DNA from: Cristatella mucedo
Taxonomy: Eukaryota > Bryozoa > Phylactolaemata > Cristatellidae
Direction: 5' to 3'
DNA length: 64,000 nucleotides
Assembly: GCA_009760855.2 (NCBI GenBank)
Contig: WPIO01000013.1
Span: 660,501-724,500 of the forward strand
A program made the translations under genes and the position numbers. Each line of letters starts with the position of its first letter. The first letter of the stretch is position 1. Positions 36,371 through 47,370 of the stretch are shown here, piece after piece. The notes below the pieces were generated by a model, which saw nothing but the letters and a program-made list of their open reading frames with translations, was not told the origin of the DNA and searched no databases.

Positions 36371-36929
36371 GCAAGAATTGTTTTTGCTCTAATATCGGCT
36401 GCTTACTATCATGCCTATATAGGATTCCCTACTGTCATTGGCTCGTGTACTTCCGTGAGCTTCTCTAGAAGCTGCCGCTTGCAAAGCGCTCGAGTGGCAG
36501 CTTCTCGTAGATCGTTATTCAATATCTGTATTATCATTGCCCTTGCTATTTTTAGTAGACAGGAGAATCATTTCTAGGCTTTTTAGATATAGATGAAACG
36601 ATGGCTGATTTGATGAGGCTTGCAGCAATCATCTTTATCCAGGAAGGCTCTGAAAAGCTGAGCTATGACGAAAGTCCGACGACGAAAGCATTCAGACTTC
36701 AGTTGGTCTTTGGTCAGCGGGTAACGGAGTCTTTCTACAGTAAGGCATTAATCACTGTCACATCTTACTAAGCTGTGATTACTCACGAGCAGCAGTCTCG
36801 CGCTGGTCTAATCTTTTGTTTTTCAGTGTGTGCAAATACCGGAAGGAAGCGAAGATTGGCGAGAACTCTAGTGCCAGAGACCGCCGGGAACCTGCAAGCG
36901 GCCATTTCAAATTCGCGCGAGCCTCTCAC
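36371..36929. other. Nothing assigned
   Basis: AT-rich intron sequence. Confidence 0.4.
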
Positions 36930-37250
36930 CGTTGCTCTCGCGCATGTCGATGAGCATGAGGACATTTGACGACAGGACGGCCCCGCCATCCACTTTTCGC
37001 TTGCATTCGATCTGCAGGCGCTCTCCTCGAGTCAGATACACGTCGACCCTCGCTGCAAACGCCATCTTTCCCGGCGCAGCAGCGTCCACACGAGGCTTGC
37101 TGGTGTTGTACACGTTGCCGTTCGCGTAAAACACGAGCGCCGTCGCTCCGACGAACGACGTGGGAGGTATGAAGCAAGCCACTTGGCAGGCCAGCAGCGC
37201 GCTGGCGACGCACGAATCGTTGGTCACCCTCAGGACAGGGTTGGGCTTGC
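36930..37250 (-). CDS. Ig-like ectodomain exon of the - strand membrane gene
   Basis: A 321-nt exon (107 codons), phase 1 to 1, has an acceptor TTTCCCACCTAG and a donor AACG/GTGAGA. Phase 1 exon borders are typical of extracellular domains. It reads KPNPVLRVTNDSCVAS, then a likely B strand, LLACQVACFIPP, a C strand, ALVFYANGNVYN, later KMAFAARVDVYL and RLQIECKRK, and ends NVLMLIDMRESN. The spacing L-x-C-x-V-x-x-F-x-P ... F-Y-x-N-G ... L-x-I-x-C is like an immunoglobulin constant-type fold with the core Trp replaced. A C1q/TNF-like sandwich is the alternative. NTS could be an N-glycosylation site. The exon joins in frame to the transmembrane exon at 28531. Confidence 0.6.
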
Positions 37251-37531
37251 CTAGGTGGGAAAGCGGTCATTGCGTCGTTGCGCGCGCACCCGTCCGCCGT
37301 CGCTGCTGGCCATTCTTTCCGGAGCGACGGGCGAGCTGGCAGCGGGTACGCGCACCGCCGGCCGCACCGGAGCGCACAGTTCCCCTTCGCACTTCGCTCG
37401 CTCGCTCGCTCGCCCGCCCGCGCGTCCGCCGCCGCCGCCGTCAGCGGGTGCGAAAAGCCGCAGGCCAGAGCGAAGCGTGCGGAAACCGGGTCGGCGGGCG
37501 GGCTGGCTGGCGAGCGCGCGCTCGCTCGTAC
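37251..37531 (-). other. Short GC-rich intron between ectodomain exons
   Basis: 281 nt with GT (GTACGA) and AG borders on the - strand. It contains GCTC/GCCC-rich repeats that keep several frames open by chance. Confidence 0.5.
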
Positions 37532-37885
37532 CTTCTCGAAGCGTCAGGAAAGTCCAGGCGATGCGCTCTACCGATTTGCTGCGGCCGCGCGAGCGGCATC
37601 CGATCGCGAGGTTGGTCGGCCCTACGGGCTCGAAGGCCATCCAGAGCTCTGACTTTGGGCCGAGCGAGCGCTTTAGTCTAATGCCCGACAAGGCTAGCCA
37701 ATCGACCTGAGCCGGCGAGTCGGTGCTCCGGCCGCCGCGAGCAGCGTAGACGCCGCCGCCGGAAGCGGCGGCGGCGGCGCCCGCGGTCGTCGGTATGTCG
37801 CAGAAGGCGAGATACATCTCTCCCAAGTAGACAGCGTTTCGGTCTGGCCCAGAGCCATAGGTCTCCACGGTAGCGTAGTCGACGC
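37532..37885 (-). CDS. Ectodomain exon of the - strand membrane gene
   Basis: A 354-nt exon (118 codons), phase 1 to 1, has an acceptor CCGTATTTTAG and a donor GAAG/GTACGA. It begins VDYATVETYGSGPDRNAVYL, continues GEMYLAFCDIP, then an Ala/Gly/Ser-rich loop. Strand-like segments follow: VDWLALSGIRLKRSL, ELWMAFEPVG, NLAIGC and SVERIAWTFLTLRE. The end (I-A-W-T-F-L) aligns with M-V-W-T-A-I-F in the exon at 48152-48253, suggesting relation to the same domain family. The Ala/Gly run is probably a loop insertion. No signal peptide is present, so upstream exons are missing; I could not place them with confidence. Confidence 0.55.
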
Positions 37886-38600
37886 CTAAAATACGGAGGC
37901 TTGCTTGTCATCCGCAGTCGCGAACCGGCTCGGACCAAAAACGGAATGCCTGGACACCGAATTCGCCGAAGAGCGCAAGCATTGCTCATTGTCGGAGGCA
38001 TAGTTGGAGTTCATTATTTTCTGCGTTCAAAAAGAAATGCACGCTATGAGCGATTCGTACGATTTAAGATGTATCGTTAGCGATACTTACATTGCCAGGC
38101 ACCGTTCTAAGAGGTGTGCGACCTTGACCCCACTCATTCCATCTGAGTTCGAAGTCACGACAGTGTTGAAACCCAGGACGCGGAATGTAGAACGACCAAC
38201 AAGAGGATTGAACTAAGGTCAGACCTGTTCTCACTTGGCTAACGCATCCGGTTTACCAAGCTCAATTCTGATATTCCAACCGGTTCAGCATTTTCTAAAA
38301 ACTGATGCTACTACGTCTGTCAAACTCGGAGTCTGAGACAGCTGAGACTTTCTTATTTAGTGACTGTTTGTTTTTCCCATAGCGCATGCAGAATTTAATG
38401 GTAGTGGGTATGAATTGCTTGCAGCAGTTGCTTGACATTCACCCCCGCCGTCCTGGCAGAATTACCCAGCAGCTACCGTCCTGTCGGGTCTCACTTCGTA
38501 CCTGACAAGATATTCCATTCTTATTCGTAGCCTCTTTGTGACCCCTCCATTTGATAACGTAACTCGGGAATTGGGTATTTCCCTCCAGGCAGCCCAGGTA
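37886..38600. other. Nothing assigned
   Basis: No supported exon or repeat. A signal-peptide exon for the membrane gene might be expected upstream but was not found. Confidence 0.4.
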
Positions 38601-38602
38601 AA

Positions 38603-38675
38603 GTAAGAAAGGGTTAGGGGATTAGGGTTAAGGGTTAAGGGATAAGGGCAAAGTAAGAAAGGGTTAAGAGACGGT
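38603..38675. repeat. Degenerate TTAGGG-like tract
   Basis: Units GGTTAGGGG, ATTAGGG, TTAAGGG, TTAAGGGAT and GTTAAGAG occur in a row, interspersed with AGTAAGAAAG repeats. They resemble an interstitial telomere-type repeat. Confidence 0.6.
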
Positions 38676-39282
38676 CTCAGTTAAGTGTTCTTTTGTTTCA
38701 AGCCTTCAATTGTGATCTTTCTCAAACAATTCAGTGAATTGCTCTAACTTGATAGTAATTAAGCGTTCGATAACCTCAGATCACTCTTACAAATGTGCAT
38801 ACTGAATTCACATTTCATGTGAAATTAAACCTGAACAATACGTGACGGGAATCTTGATGACACCTTTGATTTGCATGTCTTTACCAAGGCCTGTCTGAAA
38901 TCCACCAACTACTCAAAAGTAACCCCCCCTAAACTTACAGGTTTCCATTTCTGTCATATGCCGATGTGAAATCGGTGTTATAATAGCCATCTTCACTCGT
39001 TCCTCCTTATATTGTAGCCGTTTTCAGTCTACTCAGCATACGGGTACTGTCGCTACCGGATATGACCTTGCATGCTAAAAGAGTAGCTAAAGACCCACGT
39101 GTTCCGCTAAGCTTTCCCTGCTCACCAGTGGGCTTGTATTTCTCCGTGCACTTTGCATGGCTTACGTGTGCACGGTTTAGTTCACGTTAGTAGCCAGAGT
39201 TCCAACTAACCGGTGGCCCCACGTGACCGAGGCATTGTGAGACAGTGGTAGCAGAAAGCAAAGAATTTTTAAAATATATAAA

Positions 39283-39420
39283 TCTCTTGGATAGCGCCCT
39301 AAAAGAACTTAATCTATTCAGGTGCTTCGCATAAGCCACGGGGCACGATCACTTGGCCTTGGTCATCAAATACATTCACCTTGACCTTTTTCGTGTAAGG
39401 TGAGCACCTTGACTACTTTG
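39283..39420 (-). mobile_element. SINE family 1, reversed
   Basis: The reverse complement carries the tRNA-like head (AAGGTGCTCACC) and the tail (GCACCTGAATAGATTAAG..., GGGCGCTATCC). Confidence 0.7.
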
Positions 39421-40755
39421 CCAAACTAGCACACTTGCATTCTTTTCAATATTTGTGACCTCCTTTCGATACTGTATTTCAGAAGTTGTCCCGTCTTCTC
39501 ACTGGATGATTTTAATAATTTGATTACTCAAATATGACTTTCAAAATTACTCAACCAATTGTCGAAATTCGCTCTTTGGCTAATTAATTTTCTCTTGGGC
39601 TCACGTGCTTGGGTTCACTCATATTAGAGTACACTCATTCAAACGCAAATAAATCTACTATTATACTCTGTCAACTCCTGCTATTAATAGTTTCTGTAAT
39701 TCTGAAAACACGCGCATCTCCAGAGTATCAATTCTTCTACAGTATCTTTATTTTTCGGTTAAATCATCAGCGAATCTTAAAACCTGAGGAACCTTGATAT
39801 CTAAGCTTGATATGTAATATGATCTCGATATCTAATTCCCGCAAATATTTTCCTCGACACTTCTGCTTTATTCTTGTTATCTTTATCTAACCCAGGCAGC
39901 TGCTACAAGAGAAGCTGGCCCAAGTAATCGTCAAGTTCGCTCTTTTGACTTGGCGAAATCAACTACTTCACCAACATAGCCAACCAATGATTTTTCGCAT
40001 ATGTAGAACTAGCTCGGAGTTCTAAGAGCAAGCTTGAAAAGATAATAAATAAGCCAAACTGACCGCCGACTGACTGGAGTAAAATGACTTTTGCATGCCG
40101 TACCAATCGATAATAGCTAACTCAAAGTCTAGCCTCTACAGGTACATACTGCTATTCCAGATGCCAAAGTAAAAAAGTCTGATGTTGACCATTAACAATT
40201 GAATTAATCACGCCTGAGTCAGTCCGTACTTTGCGAAACTTGAGTTATTTAGCTGACCAGTTTACAGCTTTGTTGCCAGAGAGTCCATCGCCAAGACGAC
40301 ATCCTCAATAGAATATTTAACCTCCGTTTCTGGCTCTACCCCAGCTTCCAATTACATTAATGCCCATGCTGTTATGTCTATGTCAAAGTTTATGTCCAAT
40401 CTAGTAAGACTTGAAATGTTTCTCACACCATTAGCAACTCACGTTTGCACTTATAGGTGAGAAATCTTTCTCAAAATGAAAGAAAAAACCTAGCTTACTA
40501 CTTACGATTAACCAGGATGCTACTCAAAGATTTTAATTAGTAGCCATAGAATCAGCGAGTCCAAGATATTTCCCGTAGCTTAACCACGGAGGAATCTTGG
40601 TATTCTTTTCCAAAATAAAGTCTCACTAAGTGAGCGCATAAGCTACACACTCGAGTCTGCCTATTTTCATCTAGTTAACTAGGCGAAATTTGAACTTGTC
40701 CAGACTTGAGTTTGCTGAAAAAAGTCGCAGTAGTCACAGTTAACTATGCCTGTGC
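39421..40755. other. Nothing assigned
   Basis: AT-rich DNA with only short frames. Confidence 0.4.
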
Positions 40756-40759
40756 AATA

Positions 40760-40990
40760 AGACGGTTTCAGTTGGTGCACAACTCTGCCGCCAGACTTGT
40801 CTGTCATCTTTTTAACATCTGCAAGATTGCACTGCTTCTCACGAACCTGCAATGACTGCCCATCAGGCAGTCTATCGGTGACTTGACTCAAGCTTCTGTC
40901 ACCTATTTTTAGGTCCTTTGTTCGATTGGTCTGGCCTGAGGCTACGAACTAATTTCCAATCAAGCTTAGCATTGTAAACCCCACTCTTGA
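40760..40990 (+). mobile_element. Degenerate L2-B LINE fragment
   Basis: LVHNSAARLVCHL-like and LTDLQ-like text matches lineage B. Confidence 0.5.
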
Positions 40991-41990
40991 CTTCGAATAA
41001 CGACCCCATGCCTAACAATTCCTACGCCTGATTCCGACCACGCTCACTTTCCAGTGATATCAAAGATTGTTTCTAGCTTATGTTTTAGTCAAGATTGATT
41101 AGATCGGAGTACATTTTTTCAGATGGTAAAGCCCAGAATGGATTAGTTATCCTCCAAACATTGCTCTACCTCAAACACTGCTGGCAAGCTTGTCGATGCT
41201 GACATCTCCTTATTTAAGATACTGTAAACGTACAGAGCAAAAACTAACTTTCACTTAAGAGCTGGAGTAATGGAACTTATGCAGTTAAGACCTGTCTAAA
41301 CCTTCATATTTGTTTGCTTTTTAACTTAGCACGGGAGAAATTAAGATGGCCCTATGAATGCTTGCTGTATTGTGAATGCTGTTCCTTCTCCGTTCTTGCA
41401 GTGCCGCCGTACTGCCTACCTATGCTCCGCACCCAATCGAGCAGTCACAGGAGCTTCGCGTACTCTCGTAGTCACTGTTCTATATTGTACAATATTGCAA
41501 GCCAACTGTCGTTTCGCTATATTCACTCAAATGTATTCTTGGTTGCCACTGCTTTTGCTAGGAGTTCTTAAGTAGGAAATCTCACACCGGAAAGCCAGCT
41601 GCACCTTTGCAGCGGGTGTAGCCCGTGGATGTGCAGTATTTCCGGCATCATTTGGAGCCGTCCGAGCTCACGTTTCCTGAACCATTGCTGCGTATCCCTC
41701 AAACTTTGTGGCCATGTTTAGGCCTTTTTAATGCCGGTGGCGGCTTTTTGTGCCCCGATAGAATGCCCGTTAAATACGCAATAAACCAGTAATAAAACGT
41801 GCAATGATTCTCGACGACTCTGACCTGTTTGCTTTGATTGCGCTGACAGCTTCCCGGACCGTAGTCGACGCCATCACTGCCAGGTTTCCCTTCTTGATTA
41901 CCCCGAGAAAACTCAAACCTGGTGCAGGAGCAGCCATTTTCACCCGCTCCACTTCCAATTTCAAACAGCTACACTTTTCCTTGCAGCAGT
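40991..41990. other. Nothing assigned
   Basis: Short frames occur on both strands (for example 41314-41575, + strand, and 41770-41964, - strand) without domain or splice support. Confidence 0.35.
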
Positions 41991-42190
41991 CTTTTGGATC
42001 TCGTGTTTTAAATGGTCTAATGACTCAGCTTCCCACTTTCTTTTTGTGGCGTGAGATGAATTCTGTTGGCTACGGCAAGCGTACCGAAAGCCGCTTAGGC
42101 TTTGATTTTGCAATAAAAAACTCCCCTACGCAACGCTCATTTAGTCAGTGCTACTTTGTTGAGTCACAGACAGAGCTACATTACACACGG
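41990..42190 (+). mobile_element. L2-A LINE 3' end
   Basis: It matches the last ORF codons (FLWREMNSVGYGKRTESRLG) and the tail ending ACATTACAC. Confidence 0.85.
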
Positions 42191-42454
42191 CTTACTGCGC
42201 ACAATTAAGATGCTATTCATATTAGCTGATAAGCTCCGGAAAACATATGCAAGATCAGGACTGACTATTCATAGACTGGCATACAAGAAATATTGCAGGT
42301 ATTGCCAAGAAATCTTCGCTATGGCCGAGTCAAACGCTTAAAAACATACCCGAATTACAAATGCCCAAACAAAAAAAGGTTATATCTAACATCCAACAAA
42401 ATTACAGAATAGGATTTGTCCTTCTTGTGCATATAATTGCTTAAACTACCTACT

Positions 42455-42565
42455 GATTGCTGATGTTACCACTAATCATATGTTGAGGATCCCCATACAG
42501 TATCTTTAAAGTGCCTAGAAAGAAATTAAGTTCTGTGAGGGCACTATGCAATTTCTTATTTTTAT
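42455..42565 (+). mobile_element. L2-B LINE 3' tail
   Basis: AAAGTGCCTAGAAAGAAATTAAGTTCTGTGAGGGCACT matches the lineage B tail. Confidence 0.75.
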
Positions 42566-43215
42566 GTTAAGATAAATGCGATCGGAGAGTCCATCTTTAA
42601 AGTATCATCCCATGGATCCGCCCACCTCGTTATTGCAGTACCTTAATTTCCGGCTTCAAGTCATCGAGTAATGGCCTCTTCTCGAAGTTCGTTTCTCAGC
42701 CTAACAAGACCGCCAAGACGGCCAAGAACTCTAGACCCAATATCCACTGTGTGATCCTCCTGAGATGCATTCAGATCTGTTTCTGCAATGAATAAATACT
42801 ATAATATCTATTTCCTTATCCTTAGGTGTTGTCCCTGCATCCGTCAAAAATATTGTTTTAGGCCATTCATTAATAAGCCAGAGCTAGACAAGGAGAATTT
42901 ATGAAATTTCTGCCTCGTCTCCCAACTGAAGTTCAAATCAAGCACAGTTGAAAAAATAGTCGCAGACCAGCTAAGCCCATTTCGAAACTTCAAAACCTGG
43001 CTGATAAGTTAGACCCAGGTTTCAGAGCTACTCAGTTCACATAGTTAGCAGTACTATTATTGGATAACGAACTAAAAGGAATACTGACTTAGTCACGGCC
43101 TCGCTGCTTGTTCTACTAGATATTTCGGCATAGTTCGGTACTGTTGATCAGCAAGTCCACTTGAGAGTATCTCATCTCGCATGAGCAGCTATGAACGTGC
43201 ACTGTAATGGCTTAA
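42566..43215. other. Nothing assigned
   Basis: No coding or repeat signal that I can support. Confidence 0.4.
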
Positions 43216-43219
43216 GTCG

Positions 43220-43690
43220 AATTTTAATGGAAGATGCAGAATATGGATGGCAGCAGTCATCCAAGGAGCCACTAAAGTATGGGTTCCCGGAGGGGATCTT
43301 CGGTTGGTCCACTGCTTCTCAGAATATAACTCTTCCTCTGACTTATTTAAAAGCCAAGCACAATCGAGGCTTTCAATTTTATACAAATGATCCACCACTG
43401 TGCTTTCGCTTTAATCCATCCCTGCCTTCCAGCACGTTGACCTGTCGCTGCAGCATTGCTCCGTGTATTGCTAAAATTCACACGTGGATGAATGCAAACT
43501 TTCTCAAGTTTAATGACCATAAAACACCGTACTGGCTATGAGATAATGTAGTGCATTTCGGAAATTGGAGAACTTAACCCTCAAAATAGACTCTGCCAGC
43601 AAATCTTCCGTGGCAATTGAAAGGAATCTAGGCGTCCTGTTAAAAAAATAAATTAGATCTCCTTAGACAATCACATCTGGTAAACGCAGC
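43220..43690 (+). mobile_element. Degenerate L2-B LINE, middle part
   Basis: The frame 43191-43541 reads EYGWQQSSKEPLKYGFPEG (the block before the catalytic site), YTNDPPLCF in place of YADDTQLY, then NANFLKFNDHKT. The catalytic aspartates are lost. Confidence 0.75.
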
Positions 43691-43771
43691 AAAGGCTGGA
43701 TAATGTTAGATGTGAAACATTCAAAGAATGTGAACATTGCTGAGACAGTTATAGAAATTGGTTTTTATCGG

Positions 43772-43815
43772 TCTAGGTTGTGACACACATACACACACAC
43801 ATACACACACACACA

Positions 43816-43847
<32 letters not shown>

Positions 43848-43851
43848 TATG

Positions 43852-43917
<66 letters not shown>

Positions 43918-43966
43918 CATATATATATATATACAGATATAGATATAGATATAGATATAGATATAG
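43772..43966. repeat. Compound microsatellite (CA)n-(TA)n-(GATATA)n
   Basis: Three pure runs follow each other: CA-rich 43775-43846, TA-rich 43847-43931, then about five GATATA units to 43966. Confidence 0.97.
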
Positions 43967-44159
43967 TTTAATTTCTTAGCACTCTAAGGTAATTTAATCT
44001 CTAACCAAGGACTTTACATTTACCTCAGGACTGGAATCCACGACCTCGAGGGTCACTGGCGACCACCTTGTTTCTGAGGCTACACTTGGGCATACCATCG
44101 CCGTTTTTAACTAATTACTTGCAGATCTCTGGGCATGAGCAGTCGTGTACCAAAAGTTG
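43967..44159. other. Possible SINE scrap, otherwise nothing
   Basis: CCACGACCTCGAGGGTCACTGG and TAGCACTCTAAGGTAATTTAATC recall parts of the reversed SINE families, but too little remains for a call. Confidence 0.3.
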
Positions 44160-44580
44160 GTGCGGAACTCAAGAACTCTTGAACCCACATTAGCCTCATT
44201 TTACCACTTCTTACCGACCTGTGCTGGCTACCTATCAAGCATAAGATCGACTCTAACGTGCTATCTCTAACTTGTAGGTCTCTTAATTCTCTTCTATCGC
44301 CTTCTTGATCCCAACTAATCTCCAGACCAGCTACGTGTCGGACCACCCACTCTTCTGACCCAAGGCACTGAACTGTGTGTGCCTCGGACCTACGTCGAGC
44401 CTTTTGCAGGCAGTACCTTTAGTTCGTGTACTCACAAAGTCTGGAGCCTACTGTCTATTGACATCAGAGAATTCCCTGACGAATAAATTTAAAAAGAAGC
44501 TAAGAAAGCGCCTGATTTGCCGTGTCTTGATAAATCGACACTTGCGTGCACATGCATGCTGGCGCTGTTATTTCTAGTCG
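44160..44580 (+). mobile_element. Degenerate L2-B LINE, 3' part
   Basis: Text for L-T-D-L-C-W-L-P-I-K-H-K-I-D and the SFCRQYL/AFSSCTHKVW-like region occurs in order. Confidence 0.65.
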
Positions 44581-44940
44581 CATCGAAAGCTTAGAATAAC
44601 TTCGTTCCTGCTTCCATTTAAAGGTCTATTCTACGGAGTCATCCAGAAAGGTGTTTTAGAATGTGAATCCATATGAATCTACTACATTTTAACTTTTTCA
44701 GCATTTATATTATTATCTTGCCAATTGAATCTCCAAAAACTGTCTAGGCTTAACTTCTGTACGAAAGACACACAACTGCATGCATAATTTGCATTCAGTC
44801 GACCTTCTATTGCCATAACGTCTCTCAACTTCCTAGCAGCAAATCTTACTGACATTAAAGCTTGGAGGGCAGCTAACTTGCTGGCACTTAATTTGGATAC
44901 AATCAGAACAATAGCGAGAGAAAATCTCCTGTAACTTAGA
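44581..44940. other. Nothing assigned
   Basis: AT-rich DNA without support for any feature. Confidence 0.4.
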
Positions 44941-45075
44941 ATCTGTTTGGTCTAGCGGTTAAGGCGCTCGCCCCGACCAAGGTCTGACTGAAGTCGCGGG
45001 CCCGAGCCCCGAGGCATATGTGAAGCACCTGAATAGAGATTAAATTACTTAGGGCGCTATATTAATGAATTATAT
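44941..45075 (+). mobile_element. tRNA-derived SINE, family 1 (best copy)
   Basis: The head GGTCTAGCGGTTAAGGCGCTCG resembles a tRNA A box. A GGCCCGAGCCCC B box-like stretch follows. The tail GCACCTGAATAGAGATTAAATTACTTAGGGCGCTAT is clearly similar to the 3' tail of L2-B LINEs. Confidence 0.85.
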
Positions 45076-45597
45076 ATATATTTTTTTAATCTGGAGAGCT
45101 TAACGTTCAAATGGGCTTGGCCAATGTGTTGGCTTCGGGCTCGAGGCCTTAATCGAGGTGCCTATTTCCAAAATGACCTTTCGCTAGATTATCACAGCAG
45201 CTGCGCATTCAAGTCTCCCTACTTTCTAAGTTCATGCTAGGTGAGAATAATATACCACAATCAAGTTTTCATTGATTTTTTTTACTTCTTTTCTCAATTT
45301 CAGTTTTCAGTTTCTCAATTGAGGAATTAGAATTTTATTTTTATATTTTGCACGAAGAGAATTTAATGCATCTATACAGACGTTTTAGAGATCTGGCAAT
45401 CAAGCTATCACGTTACCAAGTATCATACTTAGACAAGCTCACTAAAATCCGGAAATATAGACATGGTCGCTGACTAGTTGGACCTTGGTTAGGAACATGC
45501 ACCAACTCATGCATAGGCAATCTGTCAAAGCGCACAAGAAAAAGTAAACATTCACCGGGGCACTATACAAAGAAATATGTCTTTCAATTATTCACGG
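45076..45597. other. Nothing assigned
   Basis: AT-rich DNA with no supported feature. Confidence 0.4.
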
Positions 45598-45957
45598 CTA
45601 GCACAGTTTTTTTAGTAATTCAAGCCCATGAAGAAAAATTCCGATGGACTGACCAAAAGCTTTGAGCAGCCTCTTAGAGCCGTCCTCTTGAATTCTACGA
45701 TTTACTCGGCTGGCAGATGTTTTCCTCGTGCACATTGCAAATGCACTGTTAAACCGATTGCCAACGAGCTGCATTAGCTCACAGTAAGCGTTGTATCGGC
45801 TAGCTAACTCAGCTTCATGTTCGTCTATGCTCTTTCTTCAAAATATATTATCTGAAATTCTAGCTCCTCGTCTATATTCAGCCACATTATAGGCATATGC
45901 AGCTCCAAAAGCGGAAGCACGAAGCCCGAAGTGCGCTACTGAGTGTCGAAATGGCAT
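45598..45957 (-). pseudogene. Hypothetical - strand ORF with one in-frame TGA
   Basis: From ATG (45957) the frame reads MPFRHSVAHFGLRASAFGAA and AYNVAEYRRGARISDNIF, then TGA (45839-45841). It continues coding-like as SIDEHEAELASRYNAYCELM, NRFNSAFAMCTRKTSASRV and LLKAFGQSIGIFLHGLELL to TAG (45598-45600). Two open halves in one frame suggest either a single broken gene or a real stop with a 3' UTR that looks coding by chance. A possible acceptor (TTTCGACACTCAG) inside the first half enters in phase 1, which would let it follow the Ig-like exon at 46309. The function is unknown. Confidence 0.3.
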
Positions 45958-46308
45958 CGTTTATCTAACACATTGAAGAGACTAAAAGCTACGTCCTAAC
46001 TGCAAAAGCTCTTTCCCTGTTGATAATTCTTGATGTGCACCCCTAAAAACTGAAAGTTCTGAGAAGATTATTAATCTTCATCCATAAAGTATAAATAAAG
46101 AAGTATAACTTTGTTCGGGTGATGCATATGTGTGTTTTATTGTCATTGCTATCATTATGTTATGGTATCAGCTATTAATTTTCGGTCTCCAACCTAGGAT
46201 ATGCCAGGCCCCTGCGATATGATCTAGTTGAATTAGAGTGCATTTGCAAACATTTGTGTTAATATTACTGATATTCCAAAAAAATTACTAGTTTTCAGTC
46301 AAGCATAC

Positions 46309-46605
46309 CTTCGCTATACGCGGGCCTCATACTGACTTCCTTTTCAAATCTTGGTGACTGAAGTCTAACAATACATTTTATGCTCTCGATAAGTCCTTTT
46401 TCATACTTTCGAAACTTGTCATCGACGAAATATTTGTTCTCCCTCACACTCCGTGGTCGAAGACTGGAATCTTCATAGCACCGGCCTTCTAAATCTGTTA
46501 GCATGAAAGTTACGGAAGCAGTAGTATTAGCAGTCCAAGTACATCTAAAGATTGCGACACCTGTATGACCTTCGGATATGATGCATATTTTGAAGTCGGA
46601 GATGC
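46309..46605 (-). CDS. Ig-like domain exon
   Basis: A 297-nt exon (99 codons), phase 1 to 1, has an excellent acceptor (CGTCCTCTCTTTTTAG) and a donor GAAG/GTATGC. It reads ISDFKICIISEGHTGVAI, then FRCTWTAN (candidate B strand with Cys), SVTFMLTDLEGRCYEDSS (C strand), KYFVDDKFRKYEKGL, ESIKCIVRLQSP (F strand with Cys) and EVSMRPAYSE. Two Cys about 60 residues apart in alternating strands suggest an immunoglobulin-like sandwich, although the usual core Trp and the Tyr-x-Cys pattern are missing. NTT could be glycosylated. It is AT-rich compared with the exons at 37 kb yet fully open. It is separated by only 35 nt from a transmembrane-type frame upstream. Confidence 0.55.
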
Positions 46606-46640
46606 CTAAAAAGAGAGGACGATAGATGAGAACCTCTCAC

Positions 46641-46765
46641 CTTGATATATCTTGAAGAAACTCACATAAGCAAGCACAACAAAACCAGTGCACAGCAGAA
46701 TAAAAACAATACATTTTAATAAGTATGCAATACAATCGTTATCAGCTACCGATATCAGTGAAACG
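46641..46765 (-). CDS. Exon with a transmembrane segment
   Basis: The - strand frame reads SVADNDCIAYLLKCIVFI, then LLCTGFVVLAYVSFFKIYQ, a hydrophobic stretch of about 22 residues. The left border (- strand 5') is an acceptor after a T-run (CAAATTTAG, phase 2). Two readings are possible. It may splice at CAAG/GTGAGA across a 35-nt intron into the Ig-like exon at 46605, making an N-terminal anchor. Or it may run on to GERFSSIVLSF and stop at 46606-46608, making it the C-terminal anchor of a type I protein. A similar FFKI ending occurs in the exon at 52648-52770, which favours the second reading. Confidence 0.4.
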
Positions 46766-47265
46766 CTAAATTTGAAAAAAATTGTGTTTGCCTACGTTAA
46801 TAGACATTCCTCGCAGCATTTGCTGAAGCGACGCACTTTCTGCGAGCCCTCCGTTTATGCGGCATTCTAAGAACGCAGTAGATAATTATATTGTAAATTT
46901 TAGCACTCGTTGTGGGCGTAATTTAATGAATAATAGAAGGGAGATAATTACAAAGAGAATCTGATTCTCTTTTGCGTCTCAAAACCCATCTGATGACTAA
47001 AATTAGAAATGTCTCCTGATCAACCAGGGCTTCCAGTGTGCTGTCAGTTGCCGAAGCGATTGAATTGTCTCTTAAGCATACTTCACCGATCGCAAGAGGA
47101 TAAGAATCACGCCTCTATCTATTTTGAGCGGTTACTCGAAAGCGATTCCCTGCTGCAATCTCAATCAGAAGAAATTTGGAAGGAGATAGTCTTTCCGAGG
47201 TTCGCCTGACACTTCCACATACTTCCGAATCACTCTTCATTCACAATCTCTCAATTTCAAAGAAC
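46766..47265. other. Nothing assigned
   Basis: A + strand frame at 47009-47209 is short and has no splice or domain support. Confidence 0.35.
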
Positions 47266-47267
47266 CA

Positions 47268-47370
47268 TGAACCATTCGATCGTGCTTCTCTTGCAGCAAG
47301 TGTAAAGGGCTTAGAAAAAGATTACATTCTTCAAGGGTGACATAAACATGTATTTTATAATTATTATGTG
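47268..47370 (+). mobile_element. L2-B LINE 3' tail
   Basis: CATTCGATCGTGCTTCTCTTGCAGCAAGTGTAAAG and TTATAATTATTAT match the lineage B end. Confidence 0.75.

Noticed and set aside
36930-37250. C1q or TNF-like domain call
   Set aside because: Y-x-N-G and the late hydrophobic strand fit loosely, but the Cys positions and comparison with the 46.3 kb exon suit an Ig-like fold better. Kept only as an alternative.
44941-45015. Functional tRNA gene
   Set aside because: A and B box-like sequences are present but the cloverleaf cannot be completed, and the same head recurs with a shared non-tRNA body at other sites, so it is a SINE.
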